The notes below the pieces were generated by a model, which saw nothing but the letters and a program-made list of their open reading frames with translations, was not told the origin of the DNA and searched no databases. The position numbers and the translations under genes are program-made. From Oceanimonas sp052119705 (GTDB lineage: Bacteria; Pseudomonadota; Gammaproteobacteria; Enterobacterales; Aeromonadaceae): a DNA stretch of 64,000 bases. Location of the stretch: contig NZ_JBGQOP010000010.1 of assembly GCF_052119705.1 (NCBI RefSeq), positions 1 through 64,000 on the forward strand. The letters run 5' to 3'. Positions 24,607 to 32,181 of this stretch are shown here, in pieces (the first letter of the stretch is position 1; every line of letters starts with the position of its first letter).

Positions 24607-25269
24607 TTAGTTAGCACCGGCTTGTTCGAGAATAGTGACCATGGCTGAGTATCCACGCTGGCGAGCATGTTGCAGCGGCCGAACGCCTTCCCTGTCTGCA
24701 AGATTAACGTCTGCGCCAGCGTCTACTAACAGCCTGACGATCTCAATATGGCGCGGCCCACCATCGGCGAGAAGAATGGCTTCCAGTAAGGCGGTCCAAC
24801 CCAATTTGTTGATATGGTCGAGGTCGGTACCGGCTTGGATCAGGGTGCGTACTGTCTCCACATGCCCTCTCTCAGCGGCGGGAATAAGGGCGGTGCCGCC
24901 ATAGCGGTTGGTGCTCGTTAGATTGGCCCCGTGCTCAAGTGTCATCTTTAGGATCTCAAGGTGCCCCCGCGCGCCGGCGTAAAGATAGGGGCTGTCTTGA
25001 ATAGCGTCTTTGGCATTTACATCTGCACCGGCGTCAATCAGCACCTTGGCGGCGGCAATATGGTTGCCATGGGTGGCTATCATCAAGGGCGTCTGCTTAA
25101 GGCCGTCGCGCGCGTCTATGCTCGCACCTTGATTAAGCAGTGCCGTAATTTGATGGCTGTCGCCTTTGGCTGCGGCATCGTGCAGCTGCTGCACCTTAGC
25201 CTGCACTACCATTGACGTAAAAAACATGCCGCCAAAGAGGGCGGCAAAAAATGTGCGTTTTATCCACAT
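24607..25269 (-). CDS. Exported ankyrin-repeat protein
   Basis: The 220-residue protein has a signal peptide (about 1-24, ending VVQAK), then ankyrin repeats from residue 27 to the end: GLKQTPLMIATHGNH, DAGADVNAKD, HLEILKMTLEHGA, YGGTALIPAAERGH, GWTALLEAILLADGGPRHIEIV and DAGADVNLADREG. Six repeats can be counted, the fifth carrying an insertion. Ankyrin repeats mediate protein binding; periplasmic versions in proteobacteria often sit beside catalases or other enzymes they assist. None is adjacent here, so the partner is unknown. Confidence 0.85.
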   Translation of the reverse strand: MWIKRTFFAALFGGMFFTSMVVQAKVQQLHDAAAKGDSHQITALLNQGASIDARDGLKQTPLMIATHGNHIAAAKVLIDAGADVNAKDAIQDSPYLYAGARGHLEILKMTLEHGANLTSTNRYGGTALIPAAERGHVETVRTLIQAGTDLDHINKLGWTALLEAILLADGGPRHIEIVRLLVDAGADVNLADREGVRPLQHARQRGYSAMVTILEQAGAN

Positions 25270-25409
25270 ATGGTTTCTCCAAATTCAGTGCTACGCGGGG
25301 AAATGAGCTGCGTACCTATGCTAGATGTCGCGGGATGCATTTGAAAGGCGATACTTTTAAACTTACCTGATTACGTATGAACTTCAGCCATGATGCGCGT
25401 TGTTTTAGG

Positions 25410-25502
25410 TTTTTGTAGCTGCCAACTTGTTCGGCAGGCCAGCTTTGCTGGCAATTTTTAAATAAAAACATAAAACCGTGGCGAACAAGTTGCCACCTAC
25501 GT
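25410..25502 (-). repeat. Palindromic element A, complete copy
   Basis: Read on the minus strand: GTAGGTGGCAACTTGTTCGC, CACGG, an AT-rich middle, the mini-hairpin CCAGCAAAGCTGG, then GCCGAACAAGTTGGCAGCTA. The two outer arms are imperfect inverted repeats of about 21 bp. Bases 1-35 of the window match the right half of this copy. Confidence 0.8.
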
Positions 25503-25637
25503 TGTAACCCATTGAATCTATTGATGCTGAAGTCACTGAAACATGGCTGAGCTTTGTTGGTAATCAGTTAAACTTATACCAATCTAAGTAAGTATTTGAT
25601 CGGTTTACATTAAGGCAAAAACTAAAGATCAAAGACT

Positions 25638-25832
25638 ATTTTTGCCACGGAAGAACACAGAAGGCACGGACGAAGTTCACGTGCGACAAGTGATCAATAC
25701 TGTATATGGTAAGAGCTCCTCTCGTTCAGGTTGTGATGTTTGGCTCTTACCCATACCGTGGTCTTTTCAGATCTGATCACTATTTTGACCTGTTCTTCCG
25801 TGCCTCTCGTTACAAAGAAGTGTGGCAAAAAG
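25638..25832. repeat. GCCACGG palindromic element, full copy 1
   Basis: The element starts TTTTTGCCACGGAAG and ends GTGTGGCAAAAAGG. Inside are TATGGTAAGAGC and GGCTCTTACCCATA as inverted partners, plus GATCTGATCACTATTTT. The same landmarks in the same order are found at 59417-59600. MITE-like, without coding capacity. Confidence 0.75.
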
Positions 25833-25894
25833 GTTTTGATCAGTTAATTTTACAGATTGGTATTACTCGCACTTAGTGAGTGCCGGTACCAAAT

Positions 25895-25924
25895 AAAAAA
25901 GCCGCTACCTAGGTAGCGGCTTTA
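25895..25924 (-). terminator. Rho-independent terminator of mesX-mesD
   Basis: GCCGCTACCTAGGTAGCGGC (25901-25920) is a perfect 20 bp palindrome. On the minus strand it is followed by TTTTTT. It lies 15 bp after the mesD stop. Confidence 0.9.
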
Positions 25925-25935
25925 AGCAATCAGGC

Positions 25936-26967
25936 CTAGGCCGTGAGTTCTTTGCGCAGAATTGCAGCTCCGGCACTTAAGGCGTGTAGCTTGCCACGGG
26001 CGACGGCACGAGATAAAGGTGCCATGCCGCAGTTGGTAGAAGGATAAAGCTTATCGGCATCTACAAATTGCAGGGCGCGGCGTAATGTGGCGGCCACTTC
26101 TTCTGGCGTTTCAATCACGTTGGTTGCCACATCAATGGCCCCTAGCATTATCTTTTTACCGCGGATCAGTTCCAGCAGATCGATAGGCACATGAGAGTTT
26201 TGACATTCTAATGAGATAATATCGATATTAGACTTTTGCAGCTTAGGAAAGACTTCTTCATATTGGCGCCACTCAGAGCCCAAGGTCTTTTTCCAATCCG
26301 TGTTCGCTTTAATGCCATAGCCATAGCAAATATGCACCGCAGTTTCACATTTAAGACCTTCCATGGCCCTTTCTAAAGCCGCAATTCCCCAATCATTTAC
26401 TTCATCAAAAAACACGTTAAATGAAGGCTCATCAAATTGGATAATATCCACACCTGCAGCCTCTAACTCTTTGGCTTCTTGATTGAGTATGGCGGCGAAT
26501 TCCCAGGCTAACTCTTCACGGCTTTTATAATGGGCATCATAAAGCGTATCTATCATGGTCATAGGGCCTGGCAGCGCCCATTTTATGGGTTGCTTGGTTT
26601 GCTGGCGTAAAAACTTAGCATCTTCCACAAACACTGGCTTTTGCCGACTCACAGCACCCACCACAGTAGGGACGCTGGCATCGTAGCGGTCACGAATTTT
26701 AACGGTTTTGCGTTTTTCAAAATCAACACCATCAAGGTGCTCAATAAAGGTAGTCACAAAATGTTGGCGCGTTTGCTCGCCATCACTGACAATATCAATA
26801 CCTGCTTGTTGCTGCTCTTGCAACCACACACGTAACGCATCTTGTTTACCTGCAATTAATTCTTCACCTTCTAATCGCCAAGGTGACCAAATTTTTTCCG
26901 GCTCTGCAAGCCAAGAAGGTTTAGGTAAACTGCCTGCAGTAGAAGTAGGTAATAATATTTTCATCAT
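25936..26967 (-). CDS. mesD: Core-MetE methionine synthase MesD (folate-independent, oxygen-dependent type)
   Basis: The 343-residue protein corresponds only to the C-terminal catalytic barrel of cobalamin-independent methionine synthase; full MetE is about 750 residues. It has the Zn/homocysteine region VHICYGYG (His and Cys ligands, about 214-221), SLECQNSH (about 251-258) and STNCGMAPLSR with the second Cys (about 311-321). IQFDEPSFN is the substrate loop. The adjacent DUF1852 gene identifies it as the MesD type, known to make methionine without methyl-folate and to need the partner MesX and oxygen. It is 38 bp downstream of mesX. Confidence 0.9.
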   Translation of the reverse strand: MMKILLPTSTAGSLPKPSWLAEPEKIWSPWRLEGEELIAGKQDALRVWLQEQQQAGIDIVSDGEQTRQHFVTTFIEHLDGVDFEKRKTVKIRDRYDASVPTVVGAVSRQKPVFVEDAKFLRQQTKQPIKWALPGPMTMIDTLYDAHYKSREELAWEFAAILNQEAKELEAAGVDIIQFDEPSFNVFFDEVNDWGIAALERAMEGLKCETAVHICYGYGIKANTDWKKTLGSEWRQYEEVFPKLQKSNIDIISLECQNSHVPIDLLELIRGKKIMLGAIDVATNVIETPEEVAATLRRALQFVDADKLYPSTNCGMAPLSRAVARGKLHALSAGAAILRKELTA

Positions 26968-27005
26968 AAGTACCGTTTATATTTTCGTTAATGATAAGAC
27001 AGAAT

Positions 27006-27983
27006 TTAAGAAGCGTAGCTAGCTGACCATTCTTCAAGAATGGCTTGATAGGGTTTGATGAAGTTTTCTTCAGTAAATTTCCCTTGCGCAACAGCTAAAT
27101 GATTACGCTCTTCTCTGTCATAAACAATTTGCGTTAATGAATAATCTGAATTCTTTAAATTAGGCTTATATATTCTTCCGGCCGTAGCGTTAGCGTTATA
27201 AATTTCTGGGCGATAAATTCGTTGAAACGATTCCATGGTGCTGATGGTGCCTATCAGCTCAAGATTACTGTAATCGTTTAACAAGTCACCAAAGAAATAG
27301 AACGCCAGCGGTGCAGTACAATGAGGGGGCATAAAGTAGCGAACCTCAAAGCCCATCTTCTTAAAGTAGGTTTCAGTTAGCGATGACTCGTTAGGCTGAT
27401 ATTCAACACCTAAGATAGGATGCTGATTTTCAGTCTGGCGATAGGTCTTGTTATCCGACACACTCAGGCAGATCACAGGGAGTTTTTTAAAGTTCTGCTG
27501 GTAAGTATTTGAGCTTAAAAAATATTGGAAGAGCTTGCCATGCAGATCACCAAAATCCTCTGGCGCACTAAATTTAGCTTGGCCTTTGTTATGATCCAAT
27601 AGCAAAACGCTAAAGTCATAATCTCGCACATAAGAGGAAAAGTTATTGCCTACAATGCCTGCAATACGTTGCTTGGTGATGTGATCAACAATATAAGTCT
27701 GCAAGATTTCAATGCTAGGAAAGGCAATCTCATTACCCTGTACCTTCATATCAACGGAAATGATTTCCAGCTCAACAGAGTAACGATCGGCTTTGGGGTT
27801 GTCCCAGTGCGCTAAGGCGTTGAAACGATTGTTGATCATACTTAAGGTGTTGCGCAAATTTTGTTGGCGGCTTTCACCTCTGGCCAAGTTCGCAAAGTTG
27901 GTCGTCACTCGTGTATTGTCTGAGGGGCGATAATTTTCGTCGAAATTAATGCTGTTGATAGCGAAGCTAAAGTCGTTGCTCAT
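27006..27983 (-). CDS. mesX: MesX (DUF1852), partner of the core-MetE methionine synthase
   Basis: The 325-residue DUF1852 protein always accompanies MesD-type core-MetE proteins and is required for their oxygen-dependent methionine synthesis (established for Acinetobacter by genetics; the methyl donor is not settled). FAINSINFDENYRPSDNTR (N-terminus), RGESRQQNLRNTLSMINNRFN and RNHLAVAQGKFTEENFIKPYQ are family-like. The ATG at 27983 has AAGGGA upstream. It is first gene of mesX-mesD, downstream of and co-oriented with the metR-like gene, with a 353 bp spacer that probably holds its promoter. Confidence 0.9.
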   Translation of the reverse strand: MSNDFSFAINSINFDENYRPSDNTRVTTNFANLARGESRQQNLRNTLSMINNRFNALAHWDNPKADRYSVELEIISVDMKVQGNEIAFPSIEILQTYIVDHITKQRIAGIVGNNFSSYVRDYDFSVLLLDHNKGQAKFSAPEDFGDLHGKLFQYFLSSNTYQQNFKKLPVICLSVSDNKTYRQTENQHPILGVEYQPNESSLTETYFKKMGFEVRYFMPPHCTAPLAFYFFGDLLNDYSNLELIGTISTMESFQRIYRPEIYNANATAGRIYKPNLKNSDYSLTQIVYDREERNHLAVAQGKFTEENFIKPYQAILEEWSASYAS

Positions 27984-28336
27984 GATGTTTGGTATCCCTT
28001 TTCCGGCAATAAAACCTGAAGGTGTGCTGGCTGTTGCTGGGCTTACCGATTGCTCTAGCCCCTAGCTGCACCGTCTTTGTGGTTTATAGCTAATGAATAA
28101 TCAACTCTAGTATTTTTAGCTGTCTGGATGTCTAGAGCTGCGAATAGCTATATTTATACAGGGATGCTGACATGAACAAAAGTGATCTTATTTCATCAAT
28201 GCATGAGTAAAAATCATGGGTAACGCTAATCCCATGCTCTCTTAGGTAAGCGGCATGTGACAGTCACCGCTTGGACTCGCTTGCAGATGTAGCAGTATTC
28301 TTGAAAAAGTGTGGGTTTAAAGAAAAGACTGGGTCA
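27984..28336. promoter_or_regulatory. 353 bp upstream region of mesX-mesD
   Basis: No gene was seen. On the minus strand, a GATGAAATAAGATC half-site and TTTGTTCATGTC (about 28170-28195) followed by TGTATAAATATAGC (about 28147-28160, -10-like) look like a promoter region. A perfect MetR box TGAA-N5-TTCA is not present, only half-sites. Placement is tentative. Confidence 0.35.
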
Positions 28337-29221
28337 TTATCGGACGGTTTGCGCCTGAGCAATAAAATCACTCAGGTAATTAATCTGCTCTTCGCCTTTT
28401 CGTATTCCTACAAAGATCTGTTTTTTAATGCCTTGTTTACCGAGCCGCAGGCTTTTAATGGCCATGGTTTTAGCGAATTCATCCACGAGCCAACCCGGCA
28501 AGGCACACACACCTCTGCCCGCAGCTACCATCTGCAACATTATTTCCGTGGTTTCTATGGTCTTGTGTTTTTTGACCGTGCACTTGGCGGGATTTAAAAA
28601 CTGACTGTAAATATCTAACCGCTCGGGTTCTACCGGATAGCTAAATAACACTTCTTCACTGAGTTGCTCAGGCATGATCGAGTCTTGCATGGCCAAGGGG
28701 TGAGATGATGCAACCACCAGCCTGTGTTCATAGTCAAATACCGGTATAAACGTCAAATTAGGTTTGTATAAGGGATCAGGCGTGACCAGAATATCTATCT
28801 CATAGCTGTGCAGCGCCCCCAAACCACCGAATTGAAATTCCTGCTTTACGTCAATGTCCACGTTTGGCCATTTTTCAAGATAAGGTTCAATCACTCTTAA
28901 CAACCATTGATAGCAAGGGTGGCATTCCATGCCGATGCGCAGTGAGCCCATTTCGCCTTTTACTATCTGACTCAATAGCAGCTCAGTGTGTTTAAATTGC
29001 GGTAATACCCGACTGGCCAGCGTTAAGATTTGTTCACCAGCATGGGTAAGGCGCAAGCTTCTGCCTTCTTTTTGCCAAACAGCAGTTTTTATCTGGCCTT
29101 CTAATTTTTTGATGCTGTGACTCAATGCAGACTGGGATAAATTTAACGACTCGGCAGCTTGGGTTAAGGTGCCTTGCTCTTTTATTGCCGCCAGTACTTC
29201 AAGGTGAAACCGCTCCAACAT
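28337..29221 (-). CDS. metR: LysR-family regulator, MetR-like
   Basis: The 294-residue regulator has the N-terminal winged helix-turn-helix of LysR proteins (about 2-60: TLTQAAESLNLSQSALSHSIKKLE) and a C-terminal effector domain (about 90-290). GMECHPCYQWLLRVIEPYLEKWP is typical of MetR, the homocysteine-responsive activator. The ATG at 29221 (AGGAG, 7 bp spacing) is preferred to the GTG at 29224. Position upstream of mesX-mesD and a perfect MetR-type site just upstream of its own start support control of methionine synthesis and autoregulation. Confidence 0.88.
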   Translation of the reverse strand: MLERFHLEVLAAIKEQGTLTQAAESLNLSQSALSHSIKKLEGQIKTAVWQKEGRSLRLTHAGEQILTLASRVLPQFKHTELLLSQIVKGEMGSLRIGMECHPCYQWLLRVIEPYLEKWPNVDIDVKQEFQFGGLGALHSYEIDILVTPDPLYKPNLTFIPVFDYEHRLVVASSHPLAMQDSIMPEQLSEEVLFSYPVEPERLDIYSQFLNPAKCTVKKHKTIETTEIMLQMVAAGRGVCALPGWLVDEFAKTMAIKSLRLGKQGIKKQIFVGIRKGEEQINYLSDFIAQAQTVR

Positions 29222-29251
29222 CACTTAACTCCTGTCTTTAGTATGTAATTT

Positions 29252-29266
29252 ATGAATATAATTCAT
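29252..29266. promoter_or_regulatory. MetR-type operator upstream of metR
   Basis: ATGAATATAATTCAT contains TGAA-TATAA-TTCA, an exact match to the MetR consensus TGAANNNNNTTCA, 31 bp before the metR start. A second, half-matching site (TGAATATAATGAT on the reverse strand) lies at about 29283-29297. Positioned for autoregulation and for control of a divergent transcript. Confidence 0.75.
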
Positions 29267-29299
29267 GGATTATTGAGAATACATCATTATATTCATTCA

Positions 29300-29499
29300 A
29301 CCAACACACTGGCACTGTCTAAAGCGATCCGCGGTTGAGTTATTTCTTACCTTAATCTCCCCGTAATTGAGCCGGAGGATTGTCGCCAGTTTATGGAGAA
29401 TTAGATGGTTCAAATGCAACTGATGATGGACATCAGCAGCTGCAAGGTTGCTTGAAATGACATACTGACTATTCTGGGGCTATCTTGGCCCCGTTTTTT
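29300..29499 (+). ncRNA. Candidate small transcript divergent from metR
   Basis: A strong terminator stands at 29476-29499 on the plus strand, but no recognised plus-strand gene precedes it; the only upstream signal is the MetR box at 29252. Together they suggest a MetR-linked transcript of about 200 nt. It contains a 16-codon ORF (ATG 29404, MVQMQLMMDISSCKVA, GGAGAATT upstream). It could be an sRNA, a small protein gene, or the remnant of a deleted MetR target. Start is approximate. Confidence 0.35.
29476..29499 (+). terminator. Rho-independent terminator upstream of the sensor kinase
   Basis: GGGGC, 7 nt loop TATCTTG, GCCCC, then GTTTTTT. Short GC stem with a clean T-run. Confidence 0.75.
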
Positions 29500-29670
29500 G
29501 TGGCTACCGCTATGTCTCTGTTAAAACAGCAAGGGATATAAAGCCAAAATGTGGCCCGCAGCTCTACGAGCACCAGATACCACGATTACCTTGCCGTCAT
29601 CTTACTTGTGCCTGTTCGTGGCATGCTATATTGGGCCTCGTTGGATCATTACAGGTTAAAACACTTAATA

Positions 29671-31089
29671 ATGAGCAGTTATCTGTCTTTAACCACTCGG
29701 CTCAGCCTGATGTTTAGCATCGCCATGTTGGCGATATGGGGTTTAGTGAGTGTCGTCTTAATGCAGTCGTTAGAGCATCACTTTGCGCGCCAAGACGAAA
29801 GTGATATTCAAAGTAAAATAATATTAACTAAGAAGTTTATCGCCAGCCGGCAACAGAGCCATGGCCAAGATTGGTCGATACTGGAAGCCGATTTGCACAA
29901 TATGCTCGCCGGTCACAGTGGGTACTTCCTGCTGATTCGAGATCGACAAGGTAAAGAGTTGGTTAGCGTCACTCCTACCGAACAGCGGCAACCCGGCTTG
30001 AATCAAGCCATGCCCGACTATGACTCATTGCCATTGCAAGAGAACTGGATTGAAGGTGGTATTCGCTATCGCAGTATTACCGATCGGGTTGCGGTTGGCT
30101 CGGCGATAACTGGACGCAATACTCCCAATACGGTCTTGGTCCGTGTGGCATTAGACACCAGCTATCATCAGCACTTTATTGATGAAATAAAAATTGGCCT
30201 TGCTTGGCTGACGGGCGGCATTGCTTTAATCTCAGTGCTATTAGGGTGGCTGGCATCTCGCTCCGGCCTCAAGCCATTACGCAGCCTAGCCTCGCTCTCT
30301 GCTCGGGTCACCGCCAACAAACTCGACTATCGGCTCTCTTTAACTAATGCACCTTCGGAGCTGCACGCGCCCATTCAAGCATTTAATGACATGTTGGATC
30401 GACTGGAAAATTCTTTTCAGCGGCTAACCGCTTTTTCTTCGGATATTGCTCACGAGCTGCGCACCCCAGTTAACAGCCTAATGATGCAAACTCAAGTGGC
30501 GTTGGCACAGCCGCGCAATGCCGAAGAGTACAAAGAAGTGCTGTACGCGAATCTAGAAACTGCCGAGCGGCTGGCAAGGATGATTGGTGAAATGCTATTT
30601 CTTGCCAAATCAGAGCAAGGGCAGTTAACCATGCAGCCCACGCCACTGGCCTTGAGTGATGAGTTAGATGAATTGATTGAATTTTTTGAACCCTTGGCCA
30701 GTGAGCAACAAGTGCGCCTACACCGACAAGGCCAAGCTCAGCTGCTGGGCGACAAAGCCATGCTGCAACGGGCTTTCAGTAATCTACTCACGAATGCCAT
30801 TCGCTATACGCCAGCACAGGGTGAAGTGCGCATGGCTATTAACAGTGATAAACAGGGCACAACCGTGACAGTCACCAATCCGGGACCGGCGATTCCAATC
30901 GAAGAATGGCCTCATCTGTTTGACCGCTTTTACCGAGTGGACCATGCACGCCAACCCATAACCGAGGGCACTGGGCTTGGGCTCGCGATTACTCAAGCGA
31001 TTATTACCGCGCATCAAGGCACTATCGCTGTGCACTCTGATGCACAAGAAACCTGTTTTAGTGTTTGGTTCCCCGCCCTTAAAAGCTGA
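29671..31089 (+). CDS. Heavy-metal sensor histidine kinase (CusS/CopS family)
   Basis: The 472-residue membrane kinase has a first transmembrane helix at about 11-31, a periplasmic sensor of about 145 residues, a second helix at about 176-196, a HAMP domain (about 197-250), the dimerisation/phosphotransfer helix with His261 in DIAHELRTPVN, and a HATPase domain (N-box NLLTNAIRYTP, FDRFYR, GTGLGLAI). The ATG at 29671 starts the conserved LTTRLSLMF segment. Family members sense periplasmic copper or silver. The expected partner regulator lies 4.2 kb away (35334), beyond the whole minus-strand copper operon; the pair flanks the operon instead of being co-transcribed. Confidence 0.9.
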   Translation: MSSYLSLTTRLSLMFSIAMLAIWGLVSVVLMQSLEHHFARQDESDIQSKIILTKKFIASRQQSHGQDWSILEADLHNMLAGHSGYFLLIRDRQGKELVSVTPTEQRQPGLNQAMPDYDSLPLQENWIEGGIRYRSITDRVAVGSAITGRNTPNTVLVRVALDTSYHQHFIDEIKIGLAWLTGGIALISVLLGWLASRSGLKPLRSLASLSARVTANKLDYRLSLTNAPSELHAPIQAFNDMLDRLENSFQRLTAFSSDIAHELRTPVNSLMMQTQVALAQPRNAEEYKEVLYANLETAERLARMIGEMLFLAKSEQGQLTMQPTPLALSDELDELIEFFEPLASEQQVRLHRQGQAQLLGDKAMLQRAFSNLLTNAIRYTPAQGEVRMAINSDKQGTTVTVTNPGPAIPIEEWPHLFDRFYRVDHARQPITEGTGLGLAITQAIITAHQGTIAVHSDAQETCFSVWFPALKS

Positions 31090-31105
31090 GGCGCGGGTAG
31101 GGTAT

Positions 31106-31510
31106 TTACTTGATGCCATTGGCCCGCTGCTGCTCGCGAATATAGCCAATTATCTCACCCACCTCAGCTTGGGTAACACCCGATACCGGCGGCATATCGC
31201 CAAAGCGCCAGTGATGGGCACGCACGCCATTAGCGGCGGCACGATAAAATGCTTCATCCCCATGATGAGAGGGCTCATACACAGGATGAATAAAGGGTGG
31301 GCCTTGGCGAGTGCCTTTCAAGTCTGCACCATGACAGCTGGCGCAATTATCGTTATAAGCCTGTTTACCCTGAGATAGCTGTGCTTGCTGGTTTTGCAGC
31401 CCCGACTCACCGTTCGGTAAAAATCGACTGCCGATAATAACAACCAATACCAGCGCACCAACCACTAAGCCCCATAACCGCCAACGAATGGCTACTGATG
31501 TTTTTTTCAC
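31106..31510 (-). CDS. Membrane-anchored monohaem cytochrome c
   Basis: The 134-residue protein has an N-terminal hydrophobic anchor (about 11-28, LWGLVVGALVLVVIIG) and a class I cytochrome c domain with haem site CASCH (about 56-60) and the distal Met in FGDMPPVSG (about 103). GTG at 31510 with GAGG upstream is preferred over TTG at 31531. It is the last gene of the copper run and converges with the kinase gene (16 bp gap). Such cytochromes are recurrent in copper-resistance clusters of marine gammaproteobacteria, where they may pass electrons from periplasmic Cu(I) oxidation; that role is inferred. Confidence 0.82.
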   Translation of the reverse strand: MKKTSVAIRWRLWGLVVGALVLVVIIGSRFLPNGESGLQNQQAQLSQGKQAYNDNCASCHGADLKGTRQGPPFIHPVYEPSHHGDEAFYRAAANGVRAHHWRFGDMPPVSGVTQAEVGEIIGYIREQQRANGIK

Positions 31511-31614
31511 GCTATTACATCCTCTACTCAATTAACGGAAAAATGGCAGGGCCAAGGCCCATGCCATTAGTGTTACATCTTGTTTAATACATTTTTGCGA
31601 CTAGATTACCGGTA

Positions 31615-31656
31615 CTATTTCACCTGTACTATTTCACCTGTACTATTTCACCTGTA
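31615..31656. repeat. 14 bp x 3 tandem repeat carrying the cupredoxin stop codon
   Basis: CTATTTCACCTGTA is repeated three times without mismatch (31615-31628, 31629-31642, 31643-31656). The gene stops in the first copy met (TAG at 31643-31645), so two further copies, each with the same stop, follow it. Confidence 0.9.
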
Positions 31657-32128
31657 CTTGGCCCTTCATGCCTGCTTCCATGTGGCCGGGGATCAGACAG
31701 GCAAAATCGACGGTGCCGGCCTGATCAAACTTCCAGACCAAGCCACCTTTCTGGCCTGGCTGCAGGGTGATCATATTGGGCTCGGCGTGTTTCATATCCG
31801 GCATTTGGCGCATCATGTCGGCATGTTCTTTTAAGGATGCCATATCGCCAAGAACGAGCTCATGAGCCGCTTTACCTGCGTTTTTAATAAATAACCGCAC
31901 GGTTTCACCGGCCTTTACTTCGATTTGTTCCGGTGAAAAACGCATGTTATCCATCATCACTACTTCTATGGTACGACTCACGTCGGCCGCCTTGCCAGGC
32001 ATGCCTACCCCCTGCATATGCTGCTGCATCGCCGCCATATCATGGCCTTGATGGTCACCGTGCTCGCCGGCAGCCATTGCCAAGCCGGGTAATAAATACA
32101 GCATGAGTACGGATAGTGTTTTTTGCAT
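31643..32128 (-). CDS. Periplasmic cupredoxin (CopI-like, plastocyanin/azurin fold)
   Basis: The 161-residue protein has a signal peptide (about 1-19, AMA/AG), a His/Met-rich linker (GEHGDHQGHDMAAMQQHMQG), and a cupredoxin domain (about 52-161). The type 1 copper ligands are His89 (KAAHELVLG), Cys144, His149 and Met154 in FACLIPGHMEAGM. Proteins of this type bind or shuttle copper in the periplasm and are copper-induced. It lies between copB and the cytochrome gene. Confidence 0.88.
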   Translation of the reverse strand: MQKTLSVLMLYLLPGLAMAAGEHGDHQGHDMAAMQQHMQGVGMPGKAADVSRTIEVVMMDNMRFSPEQIEVKAGETVRLFIKNAGKAAHELVLGDMASLKEHADMMRQMPDMKHAEPNMITLQPGQKGGLVWKFDQAGTVDFACLIPGHMEAGMKGQVQVK

Positions 32129-32181
32129 GAGTGTTTCCTTTAAGGTGTTTGTTTAGCGTATTTGTTGAATATCATCACGGT

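Larger units (their letters stand above)
25270..25935. other. 666 bp repeat-rich spacer
   Basis: No gene was seen. It contains palindromic element A (25410-25502), a full GCCACGG element (25638-25832) and the mesD terminator (25895-25924). Confidence 0.7.
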
